A stretch of 47,642 bases of DNA from JBEKHI01 sp050012355 (GCA_050012355.1 JBEKHI010000014.1:1-47642); one strand, 5' to 3'. Shown: positions 25,468 to 34,087, counted from the stretch's first letter. Numbers and translations are program-made. The notes: a model not told the origin generated them from the sequence alone.

Positions 25468-26250
25468 ATGGAACTCAACCTCACCGGAAAGACCGCGATC
25501 GTCACCGGCGCGAGCCGGGGCATCGGGCTAGCCATCGTGCAAGCACTGGCCGCCGAGGGCGTCCGGGTCGCCGGCGTCGCCCGCACCACTACCCCCGAGC
25601 TAAAGGACTCGGGCGCGTACCCGGTCCAGGCCGACCTGAGCACCGCCGACGGGGTCGCCAGCGCGATGGACACCGCGCTGGCCGAACTCGGCGGCGTCGA
25701 CCTGCTGGTTAACAACGTCGGTGGCGGCGACGACATCCACCTCGCAGGGTTCCTCGACGTGGACGACGCCACCTGGACCCGGGTCCTGGACATCAACCTG
25801 TTCAGCGCGGTCCGCGCCAGCCGTGTCCTACTGCCCAGCCTGATCGAACGGCGTGGCTCGATCGTCAACGTGTCCTCCATCAACTCGCGGCTGCCCGCCG
25901 TCGCGCCGGTCGCGTACGCCGCGGCCAAGGCCGCGCTGGCGGCACTCGGCAAGTCGCTGGCGGAGGAGTTCGGGCCGCGCGGCGTCCGGGTGAACACCGT
26001 TTCGCCCGGCGTGGTGCGCACGGCCATCTGGACCGACCCGGACAGCATCGGGTCGACGGCGGCCGCCGCTTCCGGAATGGATCATGCGACATTCCTTGAC
26101 CGGATACCGGAAGCGTTCGGCATCACCACCGGCCGCATCACCGAGCCCGCTGAAGTGGCCGCGCTGATCGCCTTCCTGCTCTCCGATGTGGCGGGCAACA
26201 TCACCGGTGCGGATTACGTCATCGACGGAGGCACACTCAAGACGCTCTGA
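25468..26250 (+). CDS. SDR-family oxidoreductase
   Basis: 260 residues, with AAAGGGAG upstream of the ATG. Classical SDR: TGASRGIG cofactor loop at about residues 14-21, LVNNVGGG, catalytic Ser in IVNVSSINS, catalytic YAAAKAA, the PGVVRT segment and the C-terminal ITGADYVIDGG. The native substrate is unknown. The TetR/SDR arrangement is common for inducible carbonyl reductases. The 69-bp gap to the TetR gene has an AT-rich stretch that may hold a separate promoter. Confidence 0.9.
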   Translation: MELNLTGKTAIVTGASRGIGLAIVQALAAEGVRVAGVARTTTPELKDSGAYPVQADLSTADGVASAMDTALAELGGVDLLVNNVGGGDDIHLAGFLDVDDATWTRVLDINLFSAVRASRVLLPSLIERRGSIVNVSSINSRLPAVAPVAYAAAKAALAALGKSLAEEFGPRGVRVNTVSPGVVRTAIWTDPDSIGSTAAAASGMDHATFLDRIPEAFGITTGRITEPAEVAALIAFLLSDVAGNITGADYVIDGGTLKTL

Positions 26251-26275
26251 GGCGCGGGGCCCGCTGGCCTCGAGG

Positions 26276-27064
26276 TTAGCGGGCCCGGACCGCGGCCACT
26301 CCCCGGCCGAGCAGGAAGAACAGCGCTCCGCCGACACCGACGAAGAAGCCGAGCGGCCAGTTCGTGTGGTAGGAGAGCACGATCCCGACCCAGACCGTCA
26401 CCAGCGCTATCGCCACCGACAGCGCGACCGCGACCCCAGGCCGCGCGGTGACCGACCGCGCCGCCGCGGCGGGCCCGATCATCAGGCTGAACATCAGCAA
26501 CGCGCCGACCACCGGGATCGTCATCGACGTGGCCAGCGCCATTACAACCAAGAACGCCAGCTCAAAACGGCGAGTGGACACTCCCCTGGCGTCAGCCACC
26601 TCTGGCATGGCGGAGGTGAGCATGAGCGGCCGGAACATCACCGCGATCGCCCCGATCGTCACGATGCCCAGCACCAGGATCGGCACTACCTCGGTGCTGC
26701 TGACGCCGAACACCTCGCCGAACAGCAGCGAGTACGTCTCCTCGGCGTACTCGGTGCTCCAGGACACGAACAGCGCGCCGAGCCCCAGCATCAGCACTAG
26801 CACCAACGCGGTGACCACGTCGTGCCTGGCGCGGCGGCCGAGCGCGCCGATGCCGAGGGCGCCGACGATCGCGAACGCGGCCAGGCCCCACAGGACGTTG
26901 AGGCCAAGCAGGCCGGCGCCCGCCGCACCCGCGAAGGCGCCGTTCGGTATGGCGTGGGCGGCGAACGTGGAGCCGCGTAGCACCGCGAAGAAGCCGGTCA
27001 CTCCCGCGATCACCGCGACGATGGTCGCGGCCATCCAGGTGTTCATCATGAAGCTAGAGAACAC
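26276..27064 (-). CDS. metal ABC transporter permease (ZnuB/MntB family)
   Basis: 262 residues, seven or more hydrophobic helices. ABC-3 family markers: GFFAVLRGSTFAAHAIPNGAF in the first third and VGALLMFSLMIGPAAAARSV in the last third. It begins 11 nt inside the end of the preceding permease gene and is the last gene of the operon. Two different permease genes in one zinc/manganese-type operon suggest a heterodimeric channel. Confidence 0.87.
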   Translation of the reverse strand: MFSSFMMNTWMAATIVAVIAGVTGFFAVLRGSTFAAHAIPNGAFAGAAGAGLLGLNVLWGLAAFAIVGALGIGALGRRARHDVVTALVLVLMLGLGALFVSWSTEYAEETYSLLFGEVFGVSSTEVVPILVLGIVTIGAIAVMFRPLMLTSAMPEVADARGVSTRRFELAFLVVMALATSMTIPVVGALLMFSLMIGPAAAARSVTARPGVAVALSVAIALVTVWVGIVLSYHTNWPLGFFVGVGGALFFLLGRGVAAVRAR

Positions 27065-27920
27065 GTGGCCTCCGCTCGGCGGGACGCCGCAAATACGTCG
27101 CCAGGTAGGCGAGGATCACGAGGACCACCACGAAGAACGACACCGGCCAGCCGTGACCGTGCGGCGGCCAGTAATAGCTGTCATAGGCCAGAACGACGCC
27201 AATCCAGGTCGCCGCCACCCCGATCACCGCCGAGGCCGCCATCGCCCTCGCGGGTGACCTGGCCATCCGCAGCCCGGCGGCCGCCGGGCCGATCAGCAGC
27301 GCGGTGGACAGCACCGCCCCGATCACCACCGCGGACAGCGACACCGATATGGCCAGCGCGGCCAGGTAGGCGACGCCAAGCAGCCGGACGTTTACCCCCC
27401 GGGCAGCGGCGAGGTCGGGTGACAACGAGCTGATCAGCAGCATGCGGGCCAGCACGCCGATGACCACCAGGGCGATGGCGCCGGAAACTATCAGCGCCGG
27501 GACGGTGCTGGAACTGATCACGAACATCGAGCCGAACAGGATCGTGAATGACGCGCCGGTCGTCGAGGTCCGCTGGGTGGCGAGGTACAGGAAGAGCGCG
27601 GCAAGGCCGAGCGAGGCGCCGAGCACCACACCGGTGGTGACGTCCCGGCCGCGACGGCGCTGCACGCCGATGAGTTCCATCACCGACGCGGCGAGCACCC
27701 CGGCGACAAGAAACCCCCAGAACTGGTTGACCCCGATGAGGAAGGCGCCGGATCCCCCGGTGGTGGCGACGTCGGCAAGCGAGTGGCCGGCAAACGACTG
27801 GCCGCGGACGACGGTGAACACGCCCACCACACCCGAGGTGATGGCCACGACGGCGCCGACCAGCAGCGCGGTGCGGACCGGACCACTGGACCACAGGCCG
27901 GGCTCAAAGAGCCAGTCCAT
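27054..27920 (-). CDS. metal ABC transporter permease (ZnuB/MntB family)
   Basis: 288 residues with about eight helices. The ABC-3 signature is visible: VFTVVRGQSFAGHSLADVATTG near the start and VIGAVLSTALLIGPAAAGLRM in the second half. Its ATG shares one nucleotide with the stop of the ATPase gene (TGATG), and its 3' end overlaps the second permease gene by 11 nt. It imports a divalent metal together with the other subunits. Confidence 0.87.
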   Translation of the reverse strand: MDWLFEPGLWSSGPVRTALLVGAVVAITSGVVGVFTVVRGQSFAGHSLADVATTGGSGAFLIGVNQFWGFLVAGVLAASVMELIGVQRRRGRDVTTGVVLGASLGLAALFLYLATQRTSTTGASFTILFGSMFVISSSTVPALIVSGAIALVVIGVLARMLLISSLSPDLAAARGVNVRLLGVAYLAALAISVSLSAVVIGAVLSTALLIGPAAAGLRMARSPARAMAASAVIGVAATWIGVVLAYDSYYWPPHGHGWPVSFFVVVLVILAYLATYLRRPAERRPRVL

Positions 27921-28711
27921 CAGGCGGTCCCCTGGTGGTCGAGTTCCACGCTAGTGTCGCTGTCCTCGTCGCCGGCCAGCACGATGATCCGGTTGTGCAG
28001 CCGGAGCACGTCGACGTGGCGGCCGTAAAGCTCGCTGAGCCGCTGCGAGGTGACGACCTCTTCGGTGCTGCCGGTAGCCGCCTTCCCGGCCGCCACGTAG
28101 ATGATCCGGTCCATGACGTTGACCAGCGGGTTCATATCGTGGGAGGAAATCAGCACCGCGATCTGGTGCTCATGGGCCAGCTTGTCGAGCAGCGCCACGA
28201 TGTCCTTCTCGCTGCGCAGGTCGAGGTTCGCCAGCGGCTCGTCGAGCAGCAGCAGCTTCGGCTGGCTGATCAGCGCGTGCGCGATCAGCACCCGCTGCTG
28301 CTCGCCGCCGGACAGTTCGCCGACGCGGGCGTCGGCATAGTCGAGGGCGTCCACCGAACGGAGTGCCTCGTCGATCTTGTCGCGACGGCTCTTGGACGGC
28401 AGCCGGAAGCCGAGCTTGTTCCCGTCGATGCCGAGCGACACCACGTCGCGAGCGCGCAGCGGCATGTCCTGGTCGATCACCAGCTTCTGCGGGACGTAGC
28501 CGATCTCGTGCCGGGCCGCGCTCTTGACCTTGCCCTCGGTCGGCGGTTGCAGTCCGAGGATGACGCGGAGCAGGGTGGTCTTGCCCGCGCCGTTTGGCCC
28601 GATGAGGCCGGTGAACTCACCAGGGCGGAGCTGGAAGCTGACGTCGGACAGTATCTGGCGTCCGCCGAGGCGGACGCCGACACCGTCGAGCTCAATGATG
28701 CTGTCGGTCAT
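27920..28711 (-). CDS. metal ABC transporter ATP-binding protein (ZnuC/MntA family)
   Basis: 263 residues. Walker A GPNGAGKTT at about residues 38-46, family-typical EIGYVPQKL (ZnuC-like), ABC signature ELSGGEQQRVLIAHAL, Walker B LLLLDEPLANLD and the His switch in VLISSHDMN. Energises import of divalent metal. Its ATG overlaps the stop of the binding-protein gene by 4 nt. The C-terminal about 40 residues are acidic and variable. Confidence 0.92.
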   Translation of the reverse strand: MTDSIIELDGVGVRLGGRQILSDVSFQLRPGEFTGLIGPNGAGKTTLLRVILGLQPPTEGKVKSAARHEIGYVPQKLVIDQDMPLRARDVVSLGIDGNKLGFRLPSKSRRDKIDEALRSVDALDYADARVGELSGGEQQRVLIAHALISQPKLLLLDEPLANLDLRSEKDIVALLDKLAHEHQIAVLISSHDMNPLVNVMDRIIYVAAGKAATGSTEEVVTSQRLSELYGRHVDVLRLHNRIIVLAGDEDSDTSVELDHQGTA

Positions 28712-29643
28712 AGGTGCTCGGTTGAGACGCCACTGGCGATCGCCTTGGTCAGGTCCTTGATCTCGGTGATCATCCAGGACTGGTAGTCGTAGCCCGGCGT
28801 GGGCATCGTCTCGTAGACACCGACAACCGGGATGTTGTTCTGCTTCGCCAGGGCGATAAGGGACTCGGTCAGAGAGTCGGTCACCTGCTGGTTATACAGG
28901 AACGCCTTCACCTTGTGCCCGGTGAACAGGCTCTTCTCGATCGCGACGGTCTGCGGAGAGGGGTCCACGCCGTTCATGATGTCCGCCTGGAAGGTCCAGG
29001 GGGTGAGGATGTCCGCGCCAAGTGCCTGCAACAGGTAGTCGGCCACCGGCTCGGTCGTCGCCACCGGCACGCCGTCGTACTTTTCCTTGAACGTGGCGAT
29101 CGCCGCGTACTCCTCGCCCATGCTCCCGATGAACAGGGTGGCGTTCCTCTTGAAGTAAGCGGCGTGCGCCGGGTCGATCGCGGCTAGGTCATTGGCGACC
29201 GCGTTCGCGACCGCCAGCATCGTGGTGGGCTTGTACCACAGGTGCGGGTTCGGCGTGCTGTCCGGCAGGCCGAGCAGCTTTTGCACGTCAATGACCTTGG
29301 TGTTTCCGTTACCAGCAGCGTTCTCGATGGTGGTCATGAACGTGTCGTAGCCGACGCCGTTCTGCACGACGAGCTGAGCTGAACTGACCTCCTGAGCCAC
29401 CGACTGGCTAGCCTCGAAGGTATGCGGGTCGGTGTTGGGGTTGGACATGATCGCGTCGGAGGTCACGTACTTGCCGCCGACCTGCGCGACAACGTTCGCG
29501 TACTCGTTCTCCGCGGATACCGCCACGATCGTGTTGTGGCTGGCCGCGGTGCTATGCGACGAGCCGGACGTGCACGCGGCCGCCGTCAGGGCGACGGCGC
29601 CCGCTATAAACGCAGCAGCCACCGGGCTGAAGCGGATTCGCAT
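28708..29643 (-). CDS. metal-binding lipoprotein of the ABC importer (ZnuA/TroA family)
   Basis: 311 residues. Lipoprotein signal peptide ending TAAACTSG (lipobox AAC). The cluster A-I fold is recognisable: NPNTDPHTFEASQS provides the first His, NPHLWYKPTTML the second. The third ligand position reads VATTEPVADYL, so it is Glu, as in the manganese proteins PsaA/MntC, not His as in ZnuA; there is also no His-rich loop. The divergent Fur-type regulator, in contrast, looks zinc-type, so the metal is not settled. First gene of the operon; a Fur/Zur-like dyad lies about 39 nt upstream of its start. Confidence 0.87.
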   Translation of the reverse strand: MRIRFSPVAAAFIAGAVALTAAACTSGSSHSTAASHNTIVAVSAENEYANVVAQVGGKYVTSDAIMSNPNTDPHTFEASQSVAQEVSSAQLVVQNGVGYDTFMTTIENAAGNGNTKVIDVQKLLGLPDSTPNPHLWYKPTTMLAVANAVANDLAAIDPAHAAYFKRNATLFIGSMGEEYAAIATFKEKYDGVPVATTEPVADYLLQALGADILTPWTFQADIMNGVDPSPQTVAIEKSLFTGHKVKAFLYNQQVTDSLTESLIALAKQNNIPVVGVYETMPTPGYDYQSWMITEIKDLTKAIASGVSTEHL

Positions 29644-29681
29644 CTGGGGGGTCTCCTGGTGTCAGGGAATCAATGAGCTAA

Positions 29682-29702
29682 TGATAACCGTTTCCATTAT
29701 CA
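29682..29702. promoter_or_regulatory. Zur/Fur-type operator candidate
   Basis: TGATAA-N9-TTATCA inverted repeat in the 125-bp space between the divergent metal-importer operon and the Fur-family gene. AT-rich dyads of this kind are typical targets of Zur-like repressors. The dyad is seen; its use is inferred from position and from the regulator gene alongside. Confidence 0.6.
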
Positions 29703-29768
29703 GGAGCAACCTGAAGGCCTGGTCTGTTCCCGCTTTCGGCCAGGCCGGCTAACTTTCGAGGTGTGACC

Positions 29769-30179
29769 ATGCAGCAGCCACGCGGCACCCGCATCCGCGG
29801 AACCAGGCAGGCGGAGGCGATCGCTTCCGTTCTGTCAGACATGCCCGGCTTCTGCAGCGCCCAGGACATCCACGCCGAGCTGCGCCGCCGCGACACGAAT
29901 GTCGGCCTGACGACGGTGTACCGGCACCTGCAGGTGCTTACGGAGCAGGGCTCACTCGACACTATCCGTGATGCATCCGGAGAGGTGCTCTACCGGCGGT
30001 GCGGCTCAACACATCACCACCATCATCTGACCTGCCGGGAATGCGGCGCCAGCGTTGAGGTGGAGGGCCGCGTCGTCGAACAGTGGGCCGAGAAGGTCGC
30101 CGCCGAGGCGGGCTTCACCGCAGTCGACCACACGGTCGAACTCTTCGGCCTCTGCCCCGCCCACAGCCCGAAGCAGTAA
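29769..30179 (+). CDS. zur: Fur-family regulator, Zur-like
   Basis: 136 residues from ATG 29769, with GAGG 7 nt upstream (GTG 29763 would be too close). N-terminal winged helix: CSAQDIHAELRRRDTNVGLT with TVYRHLQVLTEQG. C-terminal metal sites: THHHHHLTCRECG, the poly-His plus first CxxC of Zur/Fur proteins. The second structural CxxC expected near the C-terminus is FGLCPAHSPKQ here, i.e. CxxH, so the structural zinc site would have Cys3-His ligation or be weakened. Divergent from the metal importer it should control. Confidence 0.85.
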   Translation: MQQPRGTRIRGTRQAEAIASVLSDMPGFCSAQDIHAELRRRDTNVGLTTVYRHLQVLTEQGSLDTIRDASGEVLYRRCGSTHHHHHLTCRECGASVEVEGRVVEQWAEKVAAEAGFTAVDHTVELFGLCPAHSPKQ

Positions 30180-30277
30180 CCGGCCGCGGCTGCGGGTTTT
30201 TGCTGGTGCGCCGCGGCGGGCCGGACAGCACCGGCAGCACCACCCGTCCCGGGGCCAGTTCCGGCTAGTCTTCCGGT

Positions 30278-30694
30278 GTGCTCCGTTACTCGCTGATTCA
30301 TCCGCCATTGCTCGCTTCGCTGGCCGCTTGCGGCCACGGTGGCAAGATCCTGCTGGCCGACGCGAACTACTCGCACTCGACCAACGTGTACTCAGGCGCC
30401 GACGTCATCTACCTGAACGTCACCCCTGGGCTGCTGACCGTCGACCAGGTGCTGGAACCGATACTCGAGTCCGTTCCGGTTGAGGCCACCCACGTGATGC
30501 GTCCCGACGAGGGCGATGACCCGACGGCGTGGCTGGGATACGAGGCTCTGCTCGGGTCCTCTCTCCCCCTCGAGCCGCTCGGCCGCTTCGACTTCTACGA
30601 GGCCTGCCGCCAGCCCGACCTCGCGGTCTGCGTCGCGACCGGCGACACCCGGCTCTACGCGAACCTGCTGCTGACCGTGGGCTTCATCCAGTAG
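30278..30694 (+). CDS. RbsD/FucU-family sugar mutarotase
   Basis: 138 residues from GTG 30278. RbsD/FucU features: the GHGGKILLADANYSHSTNVY stretch with the catalytic His and Asp region, then VLEPILESVPVE, and the C-terminal RLYANLLLTVGFIQ with the conserved Tyr/Asn. These decameric enzymes interconvert pyranose forms of ribose or fucose. No sugar transporter or kinase lies next to it, so the sugar is unknown. A strong hairpin terminator follows 7 nt after the stop. Confidence 0.87.
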   Translation: MLRYSLIHPPLLASLAACGHGGKILLADANYSHSTNVYSGADVIYLNVTPGLLTVDQVLEPILESVPVEATHVMRPDEGDDPTAWLGYEALLGSSLPLEPLGRFDFYEACRQPDLAVCVATGDTRLYANLLLTVGFIQ

Positions 30695-30700
30695 ACATGC

Positions 30701-30736
30701 GAAACGCCCGGGGAACACGAGTTCCCCGGGCGTTTC
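30701..30736. terminator. bidirectional hairpin terminator between mutarotase and lon
   Basis: Perfect 16-bp stem GAAACGCCCGGGGAAC with a 4-nt loop (ACGA), between the stops of two convergent genes (30694 and 30748). The position and stem strength fit a shared terminator; no pronounced T-run. Confidence 0.8.
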
Positions 30737-30747
30737 GGTACGGGCCC

Positions 30748-33150
30748 TTAGGCCGCGACGGCTGACGCCGAAGCGGATTCCAGGGCCAGTGCGAGCACCT
30801 CGCGGACGTCACCGACGGGGTGGACGTCCAGCTTGGCCAGCACCTCGGCGGGCACGTCGTCCAGATCGGGCTCGTTCCGCTGCGGAATGAGCACCGTCGT
30901 TATGCCCGCCCGGTGGGCGGCGAGAAGCTTCTGCTTCACTCCGCCGATGGGCAGCACCCGGCCGGTCAGCGAGACCTCACCGGTCATCGCCACGTCCGAA
31001 CGCACCGGGCGGCCAGACAGCAGCGACGCCAGGGCGGTCGTCATCGTGACGCCCGCGGACGGCCCGTCCTTCGGGACAGCCCCGGCCGGCACGTGGACGT
31101 GCACGCCGCGCTCCTTCAGGTCACCGACCGGAAGCTCGAGCTCCGCGCCGTGCGAGCGAAGGTAGGACAGCGCGATCTGCGCCGACTCCTTCATCACGTC
31201 GCCGAGCTGCCCGGTCAGCGTAACCCCGGTGGCACCAGTCTCCGGGTCGGCCAGCGACGCCTCGATGAAGAGCACGTCACCGCCCGCGCCGGTCACCGCC
31301 AGACCCGTCGCCACGCCGGGGACCGCGGTCCTGCGGTCCGGCGAGGCGAGCGACGTCTCGGGAGTGAACCGAGGCCGGCCAAGGTAGTCGCGCAGGTTGT
31401 TCAGCCCGACCGCCACCGGGAACTCGACCGTGCCGAGCGCCGAGGCCGCCGCGACCTTGCGCAACACCCGCGCGATGGCCCGCTCCAGCGACCGGACGCC
31501 AGCCTCGCGGGTGTACTCACCCGCGATAAGCCGCAGCGCGTCGTCGTCGATGCTCACCTCGTCCTCGCCGAGACCCGACTTGGACAGCTGCCTGGGCAGC
31601 AGGTGATCGCGCGCGATGAGCACCTTCTCGTCCTCGGTGTAACCGTCGAGCTGCACCAGTTCCATCCGGTCAAGCAGCGGTCCGGGGATCGAGTCGAGCA
31701 CGTTCGCCGTCGCCAGGAACACCACGTCCGACAGGTCGAGGTCGACCTCCAGGTAGTGGTCGCGGAACGTGTGGTTCTGTGCGGGGTCAAGGACCTCAAG
31801 CAGCGCCGACGCCGGGTCACCCCGGAAGTCGGAGCCGATCTTGTCCACTTCGTCCAGCAGCAGGACCGGGTTCATCGTCCCGGCCTCGCGGATCGCCCGG
31901 ACGATACGGCCCGCCATCGCGCCGACGTAGGTACGCCGGTGTCCGCGGATCTCCGCCTCATCCCGCACGCCGCCCAGCGAGACCCGGACGAACTTGCGCC
32001 CCATGGCCCGCGCGACCGACTCGCCCAGGCTGGTCTTGCCAACCCCAGGCGGTCCGACCAGTGCCAGCACGGCACCGCTGCGACGTCCGCCGATCACACC
32101 GAGACCGCGCTCCTCGCGCCGCTTGCGCACCGCCAGGTACTCGATGATCCGGTCCTTCACATCGTCAAGGCCGGTGTGGTCCTCGTCGAGGATCCGCCGT
32201 GCGCCCGCGATGTCGTAGGCGTCCTCGGTCCGCTCATTCCACGGAACTTCGAGGATGGTGTCCAGCCAGGTCCTGATCCAGCCGATCTCCGGTGAGGCAT
32301 CCGGGGTCCGCTCGAGCTTGTCGACCTCCTTGAGCGCGGCTTCGCGCACCTTCTCCGGCAGGTCGGCGTCCTCGACACGCTTGCGGTAGTCGTCCTCTTC
32401 GGTGCCGTCGCCGCCACCAGTCAGGTCGTTGAGCTCCTTGCGGACGGCCGCGAGTTGCTGGCGAAGCAGGAATTCCTTCTGCTGCTTCTCCATGCCCTCG
32501 GTCACGTCCTTGCGGATGGTCTCGGCGACCTCGAGCTCGGCTAGCTGCTCCTTGGTCCACTTGACCGCCAGCTCCAGGCGCTGGGTCACGTCCGCCGTCT
32601 CCAGCAGGGTGAGCTTCTGCTCGGTCGTCAGGTAGCTGGAATAACCAGCGCGGTCGGCGATGGCCGACGGGTCCTCGAGCTGCTGGATGCTGTCCACGAT
32701 CTGCCAGGCACCCCGTGCCTGCAGGACGCCGACGATCAGGGTCTTGTACTCCTTGGCCAGCTCTTGTGCCTTCGGGCCGGTCCCCGTCTCTTCGATGACG
32801 GTTCCCTCGACCCACAGGGCCGCGCCCGGACCCGTAGTCCCGGACCCCACCCGCACCCGGGACACGCCACGCAGAACGGCGGCGGGTTCCCCTCCCGGGG
32901 TACGCCCGATCTGCTCGATGGCGGCAAGCGTGCCGATACCGGCGAGCCCCTTGTCTTCCAGCCGGGGAACCAGCAGCACCCTCGCCGGCTCCTCGGAACG
33001 GATTCCGGGCCCTCGCCGCGGTCCCGCGTTCCTTGCGGCCTCGATGGCGCCCCGGACCTCTGTGTCCGTCAGCTCGATCGGGACCACCATGCCGGGCAGG
33101 ACCACTTCGTCGTCTAGTGGCAGCACCGGCAGTGTGAGCGTTTCGCTCAT
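30748..33150 (-). CDS. lon: ATP-dependent Lon protease
   Basis: 800 residues from ATG 33150, with GGAGG 5 nt upstream. The N-terminal LON substrate-binding domain starts LPVLPLDDEVVLPGMVVPIE. The AAA+ module has Walker A GPPGVGKTSLG (about residue 365) and Walker B VLLLDEVDKIG. The C-terminal protease has the Ser-Lys dyad: Ser in PKDGPSAGVTM (about residue 697) and Lys in GGVKQKLLAA (about 740). It degrades misfolded and regulatory proteins in the cytosol. A HAIR-like dyad just upstream of the ribosome site predicts HspR control, as described for lon in Streptomyces. The N-terminal domain has a small Pro/Gly/Arg-rich insert (NAGPRRGPGIRSEEPAR) not usual in Lon. Confidence 0.95.
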   Translation of the reverse strand: MSETLTLPVLPLDDEVVLPGMVVPIELTDTEVRGAIEAARNAGPRRGPGIRSEEPARVLLVPRLEDKGLAGIGTLAAIEQIGRTPGGEPAAVLRGVSRVRVGSGTTGPGAALWVEGTVIEETGTGPKAQELAKEYKTLIVGVLQARGAWQIVDSIQQLEDPSAIADRAGYSSYLTTEQKLTLLETADVTQRLELAVKWTKEQLAELEVAETIRKDVTEGMEKQQKEFLLRQQLAAVRKELNDLTGGGDGTEEDDYRKRVEDADLPEKVREAALKEVDKLERTPDASPEIGWIRTWLDTILEVPWNERTEDAYDIAGARRILDEDHTGLDDVKDRIIEYLAVRKRREERGLGVIGGRRSGAVLALVGPPGVGKTSLGESVARAMGRKFVRVSLGGVRDEAEIRGHRRTYVGAMAGRIVRAIREAGTMNPVLLLDEVDKIGSDFRGDPASALLEVLDPAQNHTFRDHYLEVDLDLSDVVFLATANVLDSIPGPLLDRMELVQLDGYTEDEKVLIARDHLLPRQLSKSGLGEDEVSIDDDALRLIAGEYTREAGVRSLERAIARVLRKVAAASALGTVEFPVAVGLNNLRDYLGRPRFTPETSLASPDRRTAVPGVATGLAVTGAGGDVLFIEASLADPETGATGVTLTGQLGDVMKESAQIALSYLRSHGAELELPVGDLKERGVHVHVPAGAVPKDGPSAGVTMTTALASLLSGRPVRSDVAMTGEVSLTGRVLPIGGVKQKLLAAHRAGITTVLIPQRNEPDLDDVPAEVLAKLDVHPVGDVREVLALALESASASAVAA

Positions 33151-33165
33151 AAGGCCCTCCAAAGG

Positions 33166-33185
33166 TTGAGTCAATACCACTCAAG
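33166..33185 (-). promoter_or_regulatory. HAIR-like HspR operator upstream of lon
   Basis: TTGAGT-caatacc-ACTCAAG matches the published HAIR consensus CTTGAGT-N7-ACTCAAG at 13 of 14 fixed positions (the first C is G at 33165). It lies 16-35 nt upstream of the lon start. HspR is the repressor that binds such sites at dnaK, clpB and lon in Streptomyces. Confidence 0.85.
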
Positions 33186-33486
33186 CTTCTGGAGCGCTCT
33201 GGCATTCCCGAACCGTGTTCGTCCTGAGCGATCAGCCCTGCTACCTGCCCCTACACCGCCCATCGATGGCCCATCGCTGGTGCTCCGGCGCCATCGATGG
33301 CCCATCGATGGGGTCGCGAGAGGACTGTTGGAGGTAACCAGACCCGGCATGGGGGACATTCCGCGCGGGGCTCGGGCGGGGCGGGGCGCGGGCGGGAGTG
33401 GGGGTGGTGCGCGCGGGGCGCGGGAGTGGAACGCGGGGCCCCGCCCGCGCGGGGACGACCCTCCTACAGCCTGTAGTGTCGAAGAC
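33186..33486. other. non-coding region between lon and the membrane-protein gene
   Basis: About 300 bp without a credible gene. It contains the CCATCGATGG repeat cluster, a strongly G-rich plus strand (33360-33440) and a TACAG-CC-TGTAG dyad just before the next gene. Promoters for lon and for the plus-strand gene should both lie here. Confidence 0.6.
33259..33313. repeat. CCATCGATGG repeat cluster
   Basis: The self-complementary decamer CCATCGATGG occurs three times, plus one degenerate copy (CCATCGCTGG), arranged as a 17-nt direct repeat CCATCGATGGCCCATCG with a 31-nt period. Because the unit is a palindrome the cluster can also fold into hairpins. It lies about 110-160 bp upstream of lon. 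Confidence 0.8.
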
Positions 33487-34077
33487 GTGGCCATCGTCGT
33501 AATGTTTGTCCTGCTATTCACCGGAGCGGTCGGCATCGCGCTGCTCGCCGGTGCGCTCGGGAACGGGCGATCGGCGCAGCCTCAGGCCGCTCCGGAGCCG
33601 GCTGCCGAGCCCGCCAAAGCCGCAGCCTCGGCCTCGGCCTCGGCCTCGGCTAAGGCAGCTGCCCCGAGCGCCGCCACCGCCGCGGCCAGGGCACTCGCCG
33701 TCGCCGGCACCCCCGCCGACGCGCAGGCGCGCCCCCGCAAGCGCGGCAAAGAAGACCCGTTCGCCCCGCCATCGCTGGTGCGTTCTCAGACCGAGCAGAT
33801 CCCGTGGATGCGGACCCTGCTGGAGTTCTCGCACCCGGCGCTGGCGATCATCGGGGTCGGCATGTGGATCGGCTTCGCCTTCATCCACCAGATCATCCTT
33901 GGCTTCGTCGCGGGAGGGGTACTCCTCGTCGCGGCGATCGCGGGGGTCACCTGGTACCTGTCCGGCAGGCGGGGCAACGCCTTGGCGGTGAACCGCCGGA
34001 CGCTGGCTGTTCACGCGACCGGCGCCGTGCTCGCGCTGGTTCTCGCCCTCGTGGTCCTCACCGTGGCCCGGCCGTAA
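33487..34077 (+). CDS. membrane protein of unknown function
   Basis: 196 residues from GTG 33487 (ATG 33502 is possible). One N-terminal membrane segment (VVMFVLLFTGAVGIALLAGAL), then an Ala/Pro/Ser-rich linker including ASASASASA encoded by a hexanucleotide tandem repeat, a basic stretch (ARPRKRGKEDPF), and two or three C-terminal hydrophobic segments. I do not recognise the family. The stop is 10 bp from the convergent methyltransferase gene's stop. Confidence 0.55.
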   Translation: MAIVVMFVLLFTGAVGIALLAGALGNGRSAQPQAAPEPAAEPAKAAASASASASAKAAAPSAATAAARALAVAGTPADAQARPRKRGKEDPFAPPSLVRSQTEQIPWMRTLLEFSHPALAIIGVGMWIGFAFIHQIILGFVAGGVLLVAAIAGVTWYLSGRRGNALAVNRRTLAVHATGAVLALVLALVVLTVARP

Positions 34078-34087
34078 GCCCGCGGCT

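Noticed and set aside
30820..32295. Long plus-strand open frame opposite lon
   Set aside because: Antisense shadow of a conserved gene; no domain recognised.
33259..33313. CRISPR-like array
   Set aside because: The units are short palindromes with no regular unique spacers and no cas genes nearby.
33166..33486. Upstream extension of the membrane-protein frame through the HAIR site
   Set aside because: The translated stretch is Gly/Arg/Pro-rich with no signal, and GTG 33487 directly precedes a membrane segment.
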